Source: Anagrus nilaparvatae (taxonomy: Eukaryota; Arthropoda; Insecta; Hymenoptera; Mymaridae). From it: DNA of 64,000 nt. The DNA lies in NCBI GenBank assembly GCA_022575985.1, contig JAKSXM010000132.1, forward strand, positions 11,966,001 to 12,030,000, given 5' to 3'. Below are positions 1 to 16,193 of this stretch, piece by piece; position 1 is the first letter of the stretch, and each line of letters begins with the position of its first letter. A program made the position numbers and the translations under genes. Below the pieces are notes generated by a model, which was not told the origin of the DNA, ran no database searches, and saw only the letters and a program-made list of their open reading frames with translations.

Positions 1-138
1 TTTCTTTGGTTCAAGCAAGGTATTTATAAATTTTTTCTTGTTAGTGTCCAGAAAGTGCGTGTTTTCTGGCCGCTGCGCTATTCGAAAAAACGCATTTTCT
101 CGACACTGAGCAAGAAAAATTATGTTTTGTCCTTGGCC

Positions 139-236
139 ACAAAATAAGGATGCCCCAAATCGCAGTTTACCATCCTCGGCTTCGCCTCGGACGGTAATTT
201 ACGTGCGATTTGGGCCATTCTTCACTTTTGTGGCCA
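139..236. repeat. Short palindromic repeat upstream of liprin-beta exon
   Basis: Two nested inverted repeats are visible. GCCCCAAATCGCA at the left pairs with TGCGATTTGGGC at the right, around a GC-rich hairpin with CCTCGGC/GCCTCGG. TTGGCCACAAAA and TTTTGTGGCCA flank it. The GC-rich core stands out from its AT-rich surroundings. Similar GC-rich hairpins occur at 12810-12856 and 13737-13910, so this is probably one small foldback family. It lies in an intron of the liprin-beta gene or just upstream of its last exons. Confidence 0.55.
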
Positions 237-313
237 TGGGTAAAAATATACTATTAAATCATATTAATTACAGATTTGTAATAATTCTATATGATAAATC
301 TTTTTTTTATCAG

Positions 314-1171
314 ATGGACAGTGCAGCAGTTTTATGCTGGCTAGATGACATAGGTTTACCTCAACATAAAGAAGCTTTTCAAAATGCAAAAGTTGATGGC
401 AGAGTTTTACATAGATTAACGACTGAAGATTTATTAATATTAGGAGTTAGTGCTCAACTGCATGCAGCAAGTTTAAGACGCGGAATACAGGTACAAAAAA
501 TTAAAGTTTAAGATAATAGTAAATAATTTTTAAAAGTATTTTTTAATTTTATTTTAAATGTTTCTAGGTCTTAAGAGAACTTAATTTTGAATTTGACAAC
601 CTGGAAAGGCGTTCTTCCAATGGAAACAGTGCAGATAATACAAATGTGGCCTTATGGACTAATCACAGGGTAATGGAATGGTTAAGAGTTGTAGATTTGG
701 CGGAATATGCACCTAATATGAGAGGATCTGGAGTTCACGGCGGTTTAATGGTTCATGAACCAAAGTTTACATCTGAATTATTAGCAACATTACTTAGCAT
801 TCCCCCATCAAAAACACTTCTTAGAAGGCACTTAACAACTCATTTTAATGAAATTGTAGGGAGAGATGTCGTACAGCAAAAACGTAATATAGAAAACACA
901 GTTGGATTTGTGCCTCTTACACTTACCTCTAGGTTAAAGGTAAATTTTTCAATATTTTTTATTTTAATATTTTTAGTGATTTTATAAAAATTTCATAAAA
1001 ATATTTTTATAGATACCAAAGAAAACGCAGTTTACCTTAAAACGAAAGAAGAGCAAAAATGAAATGGATTTCGGGAATTTAGTTTGCCCATTGGAAACTT
1101 CACCTCCAGGTACACCTTCAACACCTTCATCTACCCCTGGGAGTCCTAATTTGAATTCACCTAATCTTTAA
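314..1171 (+). CDS. Liprin-beta, 3' part (last three exons)
   Basis: Exons 314-490, 568-939 and 1013-1171 are joined by GT-AG introns in phase 0 and end at TAA 1169-1171. The gene is truncated by the window start. The first exon encodes a SAM domain (AVLCWLDDIGLPQHKEAF, then DGRVLHRLTTEDLLILGV). The second encodes the following SAM domain, with WTNHRVMEWLRVVDLAEYAP and IPPSKTLLRRHL, a pattern typical of liprin-beta (PPFIBP) rather than liprin-alpha. The last exon holds the short basic tail with VCPLE and a Ser/Pro/Thr-rich end. Liprin-beta proteins are cytoplasmic scaffolds that bind liprin-alpha at cell adhesions and synaptic active zones. The ATG at 314 is probably internal, because an acceptor TATCAG directly precedes it. 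Kazrin is the nearest alternative family. Confidence 0.85.
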
Positions 1172-2668
1172 CTACGTATCAAAAAATTTATCCAAGCTGT
1201 CATCTAATAACTAATTTGTAAGTGCTAACAATACTAATATTTGTTGCTTTAATTAAATTCTATAAACACAGCCAAGAAGAAGAATGCATATTATTTTCCT
1301 CCAACACATGTATGGTAGTCTATTTGATTTTATATATTTTATTTACTTTTTAGCATTGTAAATATAGCTTAAAAATTAAAAAAAATTTTTTTTGTTTATA
1401 ATAAAAAACATTTCATAAAATACTTATAATAAAATTCCATAGAATACTATTTAAAAATAGAAATTTCTAGTAATACTATTTTCTAGGTCTTTTGACCTTA
1501 TTTCTAAATTATATTTTTATTTTAAATTTTTAAATTCATTTCTAAAATACCGGCCAAATAAAAATTTGAATTAAAATTTAAATTCACCCAGAATTCTTAT
1601 ATAATAGTCATAAAATTATTGCATCTCTAAAAAATTTAAGTGTAAGAATAGCAAAATTTCAAACTCAAAAACTATAATTTAAAAATTTTAATTCATATTA
1701 TAACATTATAATAATCTACTAAGTTTAAACTTCTATATATTTTACTAGAAATTTATTTAAAGTTGCTCTTTAAAAAAAAAAAAAAAAAGTATTGGAAAGT
1801 TGGGCATAAATTAAATGATGGAAACATTTTTAATTTGTAATAAAATAAACAGTAGCAAAATATTTAATAGCTTTTAATTAATTGTTTTAAGCTTAATTAA
1901 CTTTTCTAATAATAATGTTTAATCCATAACATATATGTGCTAATCCAAAGCTATTTATGTATTGCTTCAATTAATCTTGTTATTATCACATAGCTAGATA
2001 TTATATTAATAAAACATAAAAACTAAATTTTCTATTCAAAAAGTTTCAGATATGGAGATTACAGAAAGCAAAAAAGTTATTGGTTGTATATAATGAAGAT
2101 TAAATACAATATCAAAAGTTTAAACGTTTTAAAACATTCTTTTGATTATTAAAAAACAATTGTGTGAATGATTTGTTAAAAATGAAAAAAAATGGATTTC
2201 ATATATAAATAAAATAATATAGTTGTATAGATATTATTAAATTATAGATTTTTTAAAAATATTTCACTTATTTGTAAGAACCTATACAAGTATTTAATTA
2301 CGTATAATTATAATGAGTATATTATGAAAAATTTCTTAATTTATATAAAAATTGTTGAATAAGTATGCGAATACATTGAATATGTAATACTCATTAAATT
2401 ATAAATATAAAATATGTTTGTATTATATTAACATATAAGTAAAAATGTATAGTTAAAGATTTTTTTATTAAAAAAATTATTATAAATGAAAATATGATAT
2501 TTATAGCTTTAATTGTTCTGCGAAAAAATAAATTGTATAGTTATTGTTTATGTATAAGATTTTATTATTATAATATTAAATTTATAATAATATTAAACAC
2601 TATTAAATATATTATATAAAATAAAATTTTTAAAATTAATAATTAAAATAAGCTACTTTTTTTACGCC
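1172..2668. other. AT-rich intergenic and 3' UTR, no gene seen
   Basis: This interval follows the liprin-beta stop codon. It is extremely AT-rich, with several AATAAA-like hexamers that could serve as polyadenylation signals. I see no coding potential, tandem array or clear inverted repeat. Confidence 0.6.
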
Positions 2669-3804
2669 TATAATATGTATTAGAGTGAGTCTTATTTTTT
2701 ATTTTTCGATATTTTTTGGCTCCCCCCATTTTTTTCGAATATTTTGGTCATAAAAAACCCCCAGCACCAAGGATTTTGATTTTCGATTTTTTTAACCCGT
2801 GCCGCCGAGCAATTGAAGTTTCCCATTTAAATAACATGGGAATTTTGAGTTTTAAGCTATACAAATTTTGACAGAGGTCAGAAAGCGTTTTAAAAAGCTA
2901 ATTTTTATTAGAAAACATTCTTTTATAAGTTCAAAGACATGAAAACAGTCCTGCATTCATTTCCAAGGGAATTCTGGGGTTAAAAACGCAAATTTACATG
3001 TCGGGTCGATCTTAAACAACCGGGTTTTTCAGCAATTTTCGATAAAACGCTGCAACCTCAAAAATTAACCAAAATACTTCTAGTTGTTCTACTTTCTTTG
3101 GTGCAAGTTTCACCTTTCAAATGCCGTAAACCGTGTTCTTTTATCATTGATCCTTTCATCACTATAGCCAATTAACCTGCTGGTAATTTTTGACCCGAAA
3201 TGCCCAATTTTTAAACTTGTTTAAATAGCTGCTAAAATTGTAATTTTTAACGAAATTGAGTTTTTTAGGCCTTAAAAATTTTTTACAAGCTTCAAGTTTC
3301 CAAAAATTTTTTACTTGACTCTTTTCATTAAACGGTTTTTAAGATATCGCTTTTCAAAGTTAATGATAAAAATTGATTTTTTTTAAAAAAGGATCAATGA
3401 TAAAAAAACGCGGTAATTTTTGAGGTTGCAGCATTTTTATCGAAAATTACTGAAAAAACCCTGTTTTATAAGATTAAGCCAACATGTAAATTTGGGTTTT
3501 TAGCCCCAGAATTCCCTTGGGAATGAATGCAGGGCTGTTTTCATGTCTTTAAACATATAAAAGAGTGTTTTCTAATAAAAATTAGCTTTTTAAAACGCTT
3601 TCTGACCTCTGCGAAAATATAGCTTAAAACTCAAAATTCCCATGTTATTTAAATAGGAAACTTCAAGTGTTCGGCGGCACGGGTTAAAAAAATCGAAAAT
3701 CAAAATCCTTGGAGCTGGGGGTTCTTTATGACCAAAATATTCGAAAAAAATGGGGGGAGCCAAAAAATATCGAAAAATAAAAAATAAGACACACATATTA
3801 TAAA
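2669..3804. mobile_element. Foldback (MITE-like) element of 1.1 kb
   Basis: The left arm (about 2669-3160) recurs in inverse orientation at about 3385-3804. Shared blocks include TTTTTCGATATTTTTTGGCT, AACCCGTGCCGCCGA (right copy as TCGGCGGCACGGGTT) and AATAACATGGGAATTTTGAG. About 225 bp separate the arms. There is no open reading frame of note, so the element is non-autonomous. I could not identify a target duplication with confidence because the ends are AT-rich and slightly diverged. It separates liprin-beta from MCM3. Confidence 0.8.
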
Positions 3805-4709
3805 CCTATTCATTTTCCAAGTTTTTTCAAAATTTTCAAGGTAGAATAGACAACCTAAAATTTTTTTTTTTAATATTTATTTTGGAATATTAGTAAGTAA
3901 TAAACTATCAAAATAAGACGAATTTTTAAGGATTTTGAAGTTAATTTTTAAAGTTTTTACGTTTAATTAACAAACATTTTTATTTTTTAGACAATTTATT
4001 TTTTTTGTTAATCTATAATCAACAGCCATACTAATCACGGCTAAAAATTAATTTCTTTTTCCGAGGATAAAAATAGGTGGTATTTATGTTTTTAGACCCG
4101 CTGAACACGCAAATCCGGGGTTTGCGAATTTCTCGGTCAATTTTTTGTTATTAACAAATCAAGCTATTCACTAAAAAATGTAAAATCTAAACAACAAAAA
4201 TTTTTAACCGAATTCAATAAAATCAACTAATTGTTTAAAAAATTAATTAAAGTTTTTATAAATTGTTTAAACGTAAAATTTTTTTAAAATATACATGCGA
4301 CTCGTCATTTTATATGTTTTTTTACCCTCTAATAACGATTCTGATGTTTAAATTTCGGAATAATAAAATTTAACAACTATGTTTAAACAAAATTCAATTT
4401 TTTATAAATTGTTTAAACAAAAAAAATTTTTTAATCACATATACGAGTCGTATTTTTATTTTTTTTTATCTTCCCTACAAATTACTTTTTAGTTCTTCAA
4501 TTTGAAAAAAATGCACTTAACACACGGTACATCGTTTATGTACCGTGTTGTATACAATCCGCTCCATCTAAAGGAAGATTTTTTCCCGCTTATTTTGCTA
4601 AAAAATAAATGTACGCTATTTTTCGAGTTACGACTTGTGCTAGTAGCGTCTCGAAAATTTATAATAACTTTTTTATTTAATATATATTTTACTTTAATAA
4701 TTAACTGCT
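3805..4709. other. Intergenic region upstream of MCM3
   Basis: AT-rich sequence without a gene. An 11-bp perfect inverted repeat with a 5-nt loop (ACACGGTACAT ... ATGTACCGTGT, 4522-4548) lies about 160 bp upstream of the MCM3 start codon. Two related motifs containing the word CGACTCGT or its inverse CGAGTCG lie near 4298 and 4445. The promoter and 5' UTR of MCM3 must lie here, but no convincing core promoter element stands out. Confidence 0.5.
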
Positions 4710-8182
<3,473 letters not shown>

Positions 8183-9970
8183 GGTATTAATAATCTTTTT
8201 TTTAAAATTTAAAGATAAGAAAATTGTATAAAATAATTTCCTAAATAAATTTGTTAGAATTTTATTTAGACATTGAAAAAATTTTAAAATTGAAACAGTA
8301 TTTTTTTGTAAAAAATTTTGTAATATTGTAAAAATACGTTTTTAAATAATTAAATGTTTGAAATTTCGTTTATTTGATTAATTATGATTAACTGAATTTA
8401 TATTTTTTTACTGTAATATATATTTTATATCAATAAAAAAAAATATTCTTTTACATTTTTTGTTAATTTTTTACATTTTTTTTTAAATGTAAACAATTAA
8501 TTAAATCAATATTTATAAAAATCTTAATTGATAAATAATACAAAATTTTTGTATATTTATAAATAAAACAATTGGTTATAATTAAACGGTTTCATGCGGT
8601 ACTTTTGAAATTTTATTTATTTTAATAATTAATAATCTGATGTAGATTCAACAATAAAGAAAATTTTTATGCATGCTTATTTTTATAAATGTGCTTTTAA
8701 AAATAAAAAACGTTTGTAGTATGATTTATTCATTATTTACATTAATGATGAGGTAAATAAATTAAACCCTTATAAATATAAGTTATAAAAATTTTTATTA
8801 CTTTTTGACAATAAAAATATAATATATTAATTCATACAAATATTTTATTAAAATCAAAGTATCAAAGTTATAAATTAAATGTGATTGTCAATTAAAGTAA
8901 TTAATACACTTTTTTGGTAATAATCAAATAAATTTTTCAGTAACAAAATGTCGATTTTGAATCGGTTATTATTGTCTTGTAATTTTTTAAATTTGTGGTT
9001 GCAAACAACTAATTTTAGAAAGGCAAAGCTGCGAAAAATTGATTTCATTGTTACATGTGAAAATTGTATTTTATCATTGGATAGTGTTTTTGCGTTATTA
9101 TCACCTTATTTTTTTTTTTTATTCAGAGATACGAATATGAATAAAATCATTTAGATTTACCTTGTAAAAATACCCTTATATATACAGTCCGCATCGAAGA
9201 AGAAACACAATCAAAAGTTAAAAAGGTATAACTGAAAAATAAAAATTACCAATTGCAATTTGTACTTTTAGTACTAAAAATTAAATTGTATAAAAGCAAT
9301 CTTTACCTCAAAGAGTAGTGAAAAAGCTGATTCTATGATAGACCCATAAATTCTAACCAAATTAAAAAATTTGGAGGTTAATAATTCGAGTTACTCACGT
9401 GACATTGGCTCTTTTTATCGAAAAATCCAATGAAGATTGAAGACCCTAATATTTCTCTCAAATACTCTTTACCGAAGACCACGCTAACTCATATGTTAAA
9501 ATCATGGAGCTGGAGCAATCTTCGCTAATCACTACAGAGCGCTTCGCTAAAAAGCCACCATAATATCACATGACTAACTTGAAATACCTTATTGGCTGAA
9601 AAACTGCAGGAAGTGAATAATTATCCATTTTTCGAATAAATTGATGCGCAGATTTAAAAAGTAAAATTTTAAACAGTTTATATTGTATAAAGGGTGCTTT
9701 TCACAGAAACAGTATATTTACTATATTTTTCTATCACTTACGGCACAACAAGTATTATCTTTTTTTTTTATTTTTATGTTTTTCAAGGTCAAATACATAA
9801 AATTTTCAAAGGTACTGCTTTAAATGTAAAAATAAATTTTACGTGTTATTCTTATGGGATTTTTATATATGCGGACGTTTTTCACATTTTGTGACTAGTA
9901 TTTAAATAGCTCTTGATTGAAGCCACAAAATTTCCTCATACTTTGGGTACCTTATTTTTTCAACACTTTA
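8183..9970. other. AT-rich intergenic region, no gene seen
   Basis: The MCM3 3' UTR must begin here. AATAAA-like sequences occur near 8243, 8433 and 8563. Short open frames in this interval lack splice context and recognisable motifs. No inverted or tandem repeat is obvious before the TTAA at 9971. Confidence 0.55.
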
Positions 9971-9974
9971 TTAA

Positions 9975-11644
9975 CCCATTAACGCCTAACTGAAAATCCC
10001 TGGACACTCGCATATTTTTATATAAAAAAATTGAAATTTTGGGCCAAACATGGTACCTAGTAGGTATTTAAGGCTGCTCTTTCCAAATCTGAAGTCCGTT
10101 TTCACGTACAACCCCTCGGAGGGGTCGATATCAACCTCCAAACTGGGGTATGTTTTAAATGAATTTTTGAACTTTCTTTATAATGTTATTTAGCTAATAA
10201 AAACAGTTGATTATTATAAAAAATTATTGCTAGAACCTTTAGAAACCTCAAAAAATAAAAGAAATATATTTTTACCTGTTTTACCCCATTGGGGGGCACA
10301 TTATGGGGGTATGGGGGATGGACTTTTTATATATTTGAGTAAATTGAAATTTTTACCTAAAATGGTGTCCAGTAGATATTTTAGACTGCTCTTTCCGAAT
10401 CTGAAGTCTGTTTTCACGTACCACCCCTCAGGATTACGATATCAACCCCTAAAATGGGGTAAATTGTAAATATATTTTTAAAGATTTTTTAACGATTCAA
10501 CACTTGAAAAAGTGGTTGATCTTTAAAAAAAATATTTACGCGAACTGTAAAAAATGTCAAAAAATCACGTACGTATCGAAATACCTGATTTCAACCCCTT
10601 AGAAGGGTGGTAAGGGGGTGAACTTTATAAATAAACAAGATTATAATTTTTAGGTCTAAAATTCGTGTCTGATAGGTATTTTTGGCTGATTTTTCCTAAT
10701 CTGAAGTCCATTTTTACATACAACCCCTCGGGGGCGCGATATCAACCCCTATAATGGGCTAAATTGTAAATTTACGTTTAATGTTTTAAAATTATTAAAA
10801 TTACGCAAAAAAATAGCTTGCTAGATATTTAATAATTATATACGCACGTGATTTTTTGACATTTTTACAGATTGTCTAGTTATTTTTTCTAAAGAAAAAC
10901 TATTGTTTTAAGTACTGAATCGTTTAAAAATTTTTGCGAGCATATTTATAATTTACCCCAATTTAGGGGTTGATATAGCGCCCCCGAGGGATTTTATGTG
11001 AAAATGGACTTTAGATTCGGAAAAAGCAGCTAAAAGTACCTACTAGACACCATTTTTAGGCCTAAAAATCATAATTTCGTTTATTTATAAATTGTTAAAT
11101 TTTATGAATCTTTATTATCTATTTTTTACGTTAGATTTATGAATCGTTAAAAAATCTGTAAAAGTATATTTACAATTTACCCCATTTGAGGGGTTGATAT
11201 CGTAAAATAGACTTCAGATTCGGAAAGAGCAGCCTAAAATTCCTACTAGATACCATTTTTATGTACAAATTTTAATTAATTCAAGTACCTAAAAAGTCCA
11301 TCCCCCACGCCCCCATAATGTGCCCCCCCCATAGGGTAAAATAGTTTAAAATATTTTTCTTTTATTTACTGAGGTTTTCAAAGGTTCTAGCAATAATTTT
11401 TTATAATAGTCAACTGTTTTTATTGGCTAAATAACATTATAAAGAAAGTTAAAAAATTCATTTAAAACATACCCCACTTTGGGAGTTGATATCGCATCCC
11501 CGAGGGGTTGTGCGTAAAAACGGACTTCAGATTCTGAAAGATCAGCCCTAAATACCTACTAGGTAATATTTTTGGCCCAAAATTTCAATTTTTTCATATA
11601 AAAATATGCGAGTGTCCAGGAATTGTCGGTTGGGCGTTAATGGG
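9975..11644. mobile_element. TTAA-flanked foldback element, piggyBac-like
   Basis: Both ends carry CCCATTAACGCC followed by blocks including CCTGGACACTCGCATATTTT, and each end is flanked by TTAA (9971-9974 and 11645-11648). The arms extend for several hundred bases each. They share segments such as CTAATAAAAACAGTTGA (right copy TCAACTGTTTTTATTGGCTA) and internally repeated blocks with GGGGTTGATATCG and CTGAAGTCCGTTTTCACGTA. The TTAA target duplication and a terminal CCC are typical of the piggyBac superfamily. No transposase frame is present, so this is a non-autonomous foldback derivative of about 1.67 kb. Confidence 0.85.
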
Positions 11645-11648
11645 TTAA

Positions 11649-12127
11649 ACCAGGTGCATTGAGTAAAATATTGCATAAACTTTGAGTTAACAAACTGGAC
11701 GTTTTTGACATTTTTATTTTGTATGAGCGATTTAAAAATTCAAAATTACAAATTTTCGATGCTAAACCTTTTATTTTACAAACTTTAAGTTTTCCACTGT
11801 TCATATATGAGTAGTCAAGTAAAAAAAATTTCAAGCAGAGCTTTAAAGTGCATAAATATGACGTCAGCTGCTCCCGCCACCGATTTTTAATTACTAATAA
11901 CTAATTTAATTAAAAACTTTGAAATTACTAACTTTCTAATTAAATTAACTTTCTAATTAAAACTTTCAAACTTTCAAACTTTTTAATTACTAATAACATG
12001 ACTTACTTTTTAAAAACTCCATGGTTTTTAATTATTATGAAAAACAAAAAAATACGTATCAAATATTTTAATGCTGGCTGCAAAACCAACCAAATAGAAT
12101 TTCAATATTTTTTTCATGCAATAACCC
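11649..12127. other. AT-rich spacer between two foldback elements
   Basis: No gene is visible. A short run near 11888-11995 repeats the words TTTTTAATTACTAATAACTAA and AACTTTCTAATTAAA in slightly varied form. This may be the worn remnant of a small repeat. Confidence 0.4.
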
Positions 12128-12537
12128 CACTGTAAAAACTAACTTTCTTATATTAACAAAAAAATTAGAACATTTTCGAAAAATTAGTAAATTTTCAAAA
12201 AAATTTTTACATATTCGAAAAAAATTTGTATATTATCGAAAAATTCGAGAATTCTCGATTTTTTTTTGTGTATATACGAAAAAAGTTGCAAATTTACATT
12301 CATTTTTCGTAAATTTACGACTATTTTTTGTAAATTTTCGAAAAAAAATTGCAAATTATCAATTTTTCTTATGAACTCACAAAAAAAAATCGAGAATTCT
12401 CGAATTTTTCGATAATATATTAAATTTAGTAAATCTACGATTTTTTTCGAATATTTACAAATTTTTTTGAAAATTTTTTAATTTTTCGAAAATTTTCTAA
12501 TTTTTTTGTTAATATTAGAAAGTTACTTTTTACAGTG
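12128..12537. mobile_element. 410-bp palindromic MITE with CACTGTAAAAA ends
   Basis: The left end reads CACTGTAAAAACTAACTTTC and the right end is its near inverse, GAAAGTTACTTTTTACAGTG. The interior stays complementary across almost the whole length, with repeated words such as TTCGAAAAATT and CGAGAATTCTCG. There is no coding potential. The superfamily cannot be decided from the ends alone. Confidence 0.8.
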
Positions 12538-13343
12538 CCTATTAACATTAAGTTGAACATAAAATCTATAACCGGTTTGTGGGTTCATACAACCAACGAG
12601 CATTGGATATGTACACTTACAACAGACCTGGCTGTAAGTTGGAGCTGTCTAGTATATATATTAAAGTGGAACATTCTGGGATGAGTCGGAACAAAATTTC
12701 TAGCAGTAGTAATTTTTCACTTATAGGTTCTTATCCATATAAGTTGTGTATCCATGGAGTGGAACCCCATATTTTGTCCCGTGTTCTAAAAAATAGTTTT
12801 AAATATAATGGGCAAAAAAGCCGTCTCCCTAGGGCAGACAATAGGCTTTTTTGCCCTGGATATGTAAACACTTTTTTCGACCCGCAGCGAGATCGAGAAA
12901 AACGCGTTTTTTCCCCACCGAGAAAAAAAATTTCGTTTTGTCTATGGGAGATATACTTAATATTATAAAATCTCTTAATTTAATTTACTACTAGTCAACA
13001 TAATTGAAATTTTTATTGATAATTCATGAAATAATTGCTTTCATATTACTAATTTATTTAAAATTTACTTTTTATTTTAAATTATATTTATATACATTCA
13101 TCACTTAAATTAGCCTGCTTAACATACAAATAACGAGGCATTAGCGATAATACCGGGTCTAGGGAGGAATGATTTTTTATCCTCAAGACTAGCAGTTTAA
13201 CCTGAACGCAGTTTATTTAAAGTTTATTTACAAAAACTATTCCAAAACATTTAAAAGTAATATTTATATAGATATAATTTTAACACACAAATTTTTATTT
13301 TTGAAATTGAATAATGGAAGGGATGTCTTCCCACTGATCATTA
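12538..13343. other. Intergenic, with one GC-rich hairpin
   Basis: GGGCAAAAAAGCC (12810-12822) pairs with GGCTTTTTTGCCC (12844-12856) around a 21-nt loop. The segment that follows (TTTTTTCGACCCGCAGCGAG onward) weakly resembles 61-130, suggesting the same small element family. An open frame at 12579-12968 crosses this hairpin and has no recognisable motif, so I do not call a gene. Confidence 0.45.
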
Positions 13344-13736
13344 GCGGGTTTGCACCGCAGTCGGTGCCGACCCGAAAGGCTACTCAATGCAATTGCTTAC
13401 TGTATCATTACATAGTAAAAAAAAGTTTATTTTGCTGGTTTTTGCCGTTGCAACCACGTGTTGAGATAAACAATTCACGTTTTGAGATAAAACAAAGTAT
13501 GGAGCAAAAGACAAAAAAAAAAGTTTTAGAAGAAGATGACTCATTGGCATAATCTAACTAAGCACTCATTTTAAATTACTAATTTATGATACTTTACCTT
13601 TGGAATGATAAAAATTTTGACCCTCAAGAACAAGCAGTATAATCTGAACGCAGTTTATTTACAAAGACTATTTCAAAACATTAAAAAGTAATTTATATAG
13701 ATATACTTTTAATACACAAATTCTTGCAATAAAATA

Positions 13737-13910
13737 ATTTTTTGCCCTCCCGGGCGTAAAACTCGTGTGTAAAGAATTTTCTGAACTCGTTCTACGCCTA
13801 GGTGGGCAAAAAATAGTGTAAGCACCATGGGCGAAATACTTTAGACACGAGCGTGAACACATATCACTCGTGCCCGGCTTCGCCGAGCACTCGTGCTAAA
13901 GCTCACGCTA
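13737..13910. repeat. Compound GC-rich hairpin
   Basis: ATTTTTTGCCC (13737-13747) pairs with GGGCAAAAAAT (13804-13814). Directly after it, repeated CACTCGTG/CACGAG words and the core CCGGCTTCGCCGAGC form a second set of nested stems. The core resembles the CTCGGCTTCGCCTCGG stem at 139-236. This is probably a non-coding foldback remnant. Confidence 0.5.
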
Positions 13911-14699
13911 GTGCCGAAACTTTTACGCCCTTGATACTTAATATACTATTATAACAGTCTTTTCTTCAACTTGACAACACAAACAGGACTGAACACAAAA
14001 CTGAAGAAAAAGAAACAAAAGAAAATAAAACAAAAAATAAAAAACCCTACTTATGTGACATCTAGCGGAGATACTCTAACCCTACACCCGTGAAATTTTA
14101 AATTTAATCAAAGTTGCAGAAGGATATTTTAATCCAAGATCCTGGCTGTAGTTCATCTGGTGGATGTATACAAGCACACATATTATGTAAATCCCCAAAT
14201 AAGAGCTTTGTCGTGTTTGGACTGTATGCTGCTGACCAATAGCGCGTTTGCACCGCGATTAGTGCTGACCCGAAAGACTACTTTGAATGCCAATAATTTG
14301 GATTGTATTTTCAAAGTCTTGCGCAATGATAATTTATTCTCTGCAAATACAATCCAAATGGTTTAAATTCATGTGAGCCTTATATGTATTACACAAAGAA
14401 AAACGTTTTATTAGCGAGACATCCGATACGTCCCACAGGTTAAATAACACCCGGACAGTCACGCTACTGACTGTAAGCATGAGATATAACGATTTTACGT
14501 ACCTTTTTTATTATTAATATTAATATTAATATTGCGTTATTTATAGTTTAGATTCTGCTTTCAAGTACGACGATGCATGTAGATTTAATCATAAATTGAG
14601 GAAGAAATAAATTTAATTGAACCCACCAGACAAATGTACAGATGTACGAAAAATGTACGAATTCATAGCATCAAGTATTTATAAGTTATAAATAATCCT

Positions 14700-14828
14700 A
14701 GGGACATTTATCATTGCAATGATAAAACATACATATTACAAGGAGTGTACTGAAGAAGGGTTTAATGAGTATTTTTCTGGGAAATATTTTCAAAGGTTTC
14801 TCAGATGCATCAATAGTAAGAATAGGAT
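14700..14828 (+). pseudogene. Exon-like fragment present in three copies
   Basis: This stretch is open in one frame and reads MIKHTYYKECTEEGFNEYFS, followed by a Phe/Arg-rich end and a possible donor (AGTAAG). A diverged copy at about 16648-16700 reads MIKNIYHRECTEAWDE. A reverse-strand copy at 21640-21775 carries a 2-bp deletion that breaks the frame. I do not recognise the family. Keeping MIK.xYxxECTE in two copies suggests it was once coding. The surroundings share no intact gene, so I treat all three as remnants. Confidence 0.35.
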
Positions 14829-16193
14829 AATAGAAATAAATGAATGTTAAGATTCTATTTACATGATATTAATCGATGTTTTGAAGAACGGACAGGAAAA
14901 ATGAAATTCTTTTTGCTGTGTCATTTGCAAGTAACAAATATAAAGTACACATAATGGGAAAAAACTCGCAATTCGAGCTAAAAAAAAATCCTCCAAAGTG
15001 GGTTCTGATTTACCATAAAATTAAATATATAATTATGAAATTTTTACCGAAAAATATTTTAAATGTGATCAATTATATTTAATTTTCATGTTATAAATTG
15101 TTAGAAAATAAAAATAAAAATTTAATAAAAATAAAATTTGTTTAATACCAGTTTTTATGCACGCACCTCTCTGTTTTTCGTTGATTCTTAATCCTCCTTT
15201 ACTATTTTTACACTAGTATCTTTACACTCGCGATAACACACTACTTTATTCTCCTTAAATTTGTTTATGTTTATGTTTATGTTCATTTTATTTTTTTCCA
15301 TTTAAAAATCTTTGAATGTCCACCTTTTGAAGGTGGAAGATGGTTTTAGATCGGAACATAATTAAACTCTTTACTTTATGCAGCTCAAACAAACACTAAT
15401 TGCACTAATCAATAACGATCGACTAAAAACGTTCATTTCTGGTCCCGCTATAATAAGAAGCGCACGTATCCTGACCGTAAAAAGTATACTTTTTGCGGTC
15501 ACTATAGTGCGTTTAAAACTAAGCTATTGCGTTTGCACCAAATACGGTGCAAATGCTCTAATCGTCAGAAGAAGAACAACTATTGTTTTGAGCGGGCATA
15601 TCGCAGCACATCGGCGCATATCACAATCAGAAGAAGGATAGTCAATTTAATCAAAGTTGCAGAGGTTACTTCGAAATCAAGTTCCTGGAGGACTTATAAC
15701 CTTAATGACCTTCCAATAGCCAGCAGCATCGGTATTCTCTCGTTATTCGCATTAAAAGATACCTATCGCGTTTGTATCAAATACGGCACAACCCCGAGAG
15801 CTTAATTTTAATGCGAATAAATTTTATAGGTTATGTATTTGATTAAATTTAATATTTCGCGGTTAAATTAGATGTAGAGTTCTCTAGCAGATGTCACATA
15901 TGTATGGTCAGGTTAGTACGCGGTATCTTGTTTGTTCTTTGCTTTTTCTCTCAGAGTAAAGATCAGAGTAAAGAGTAATAGCTTTTTGTTTTTTTTAATC
16001 ATATTTTTAGTATCAATTAATTTATTTTTATCAAAAATATAAATAAACATGCGAGTATTGTTATTGGACTTTATTTTTTTTCGAAAAAAAACCGGTCTTG
16101 GCAGTTAGATTATCAACGGCTCTCTCAGTTGATTATCAGGAATTGATACAGATCGTTTTTTAGTGTAAAAGCGAGTTTTAACACCGAGAAAAT

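Noticed and set aside
122..313. Upstream in-frame extension of the liprin-beta exon from an ATG at 122
   Set aside because: The stretch crosses a GC-rich hairpin repeat and a clear acceptor (TATCAG at 308-313). The encoded residues show no liprin similarity, so the exon is taken to begin at 314.
12579..12968. 129-codon open frame
   Set aside because: It spans a GC-rich hairpin repeat, shows no family motif and lacks splice or promoter context.
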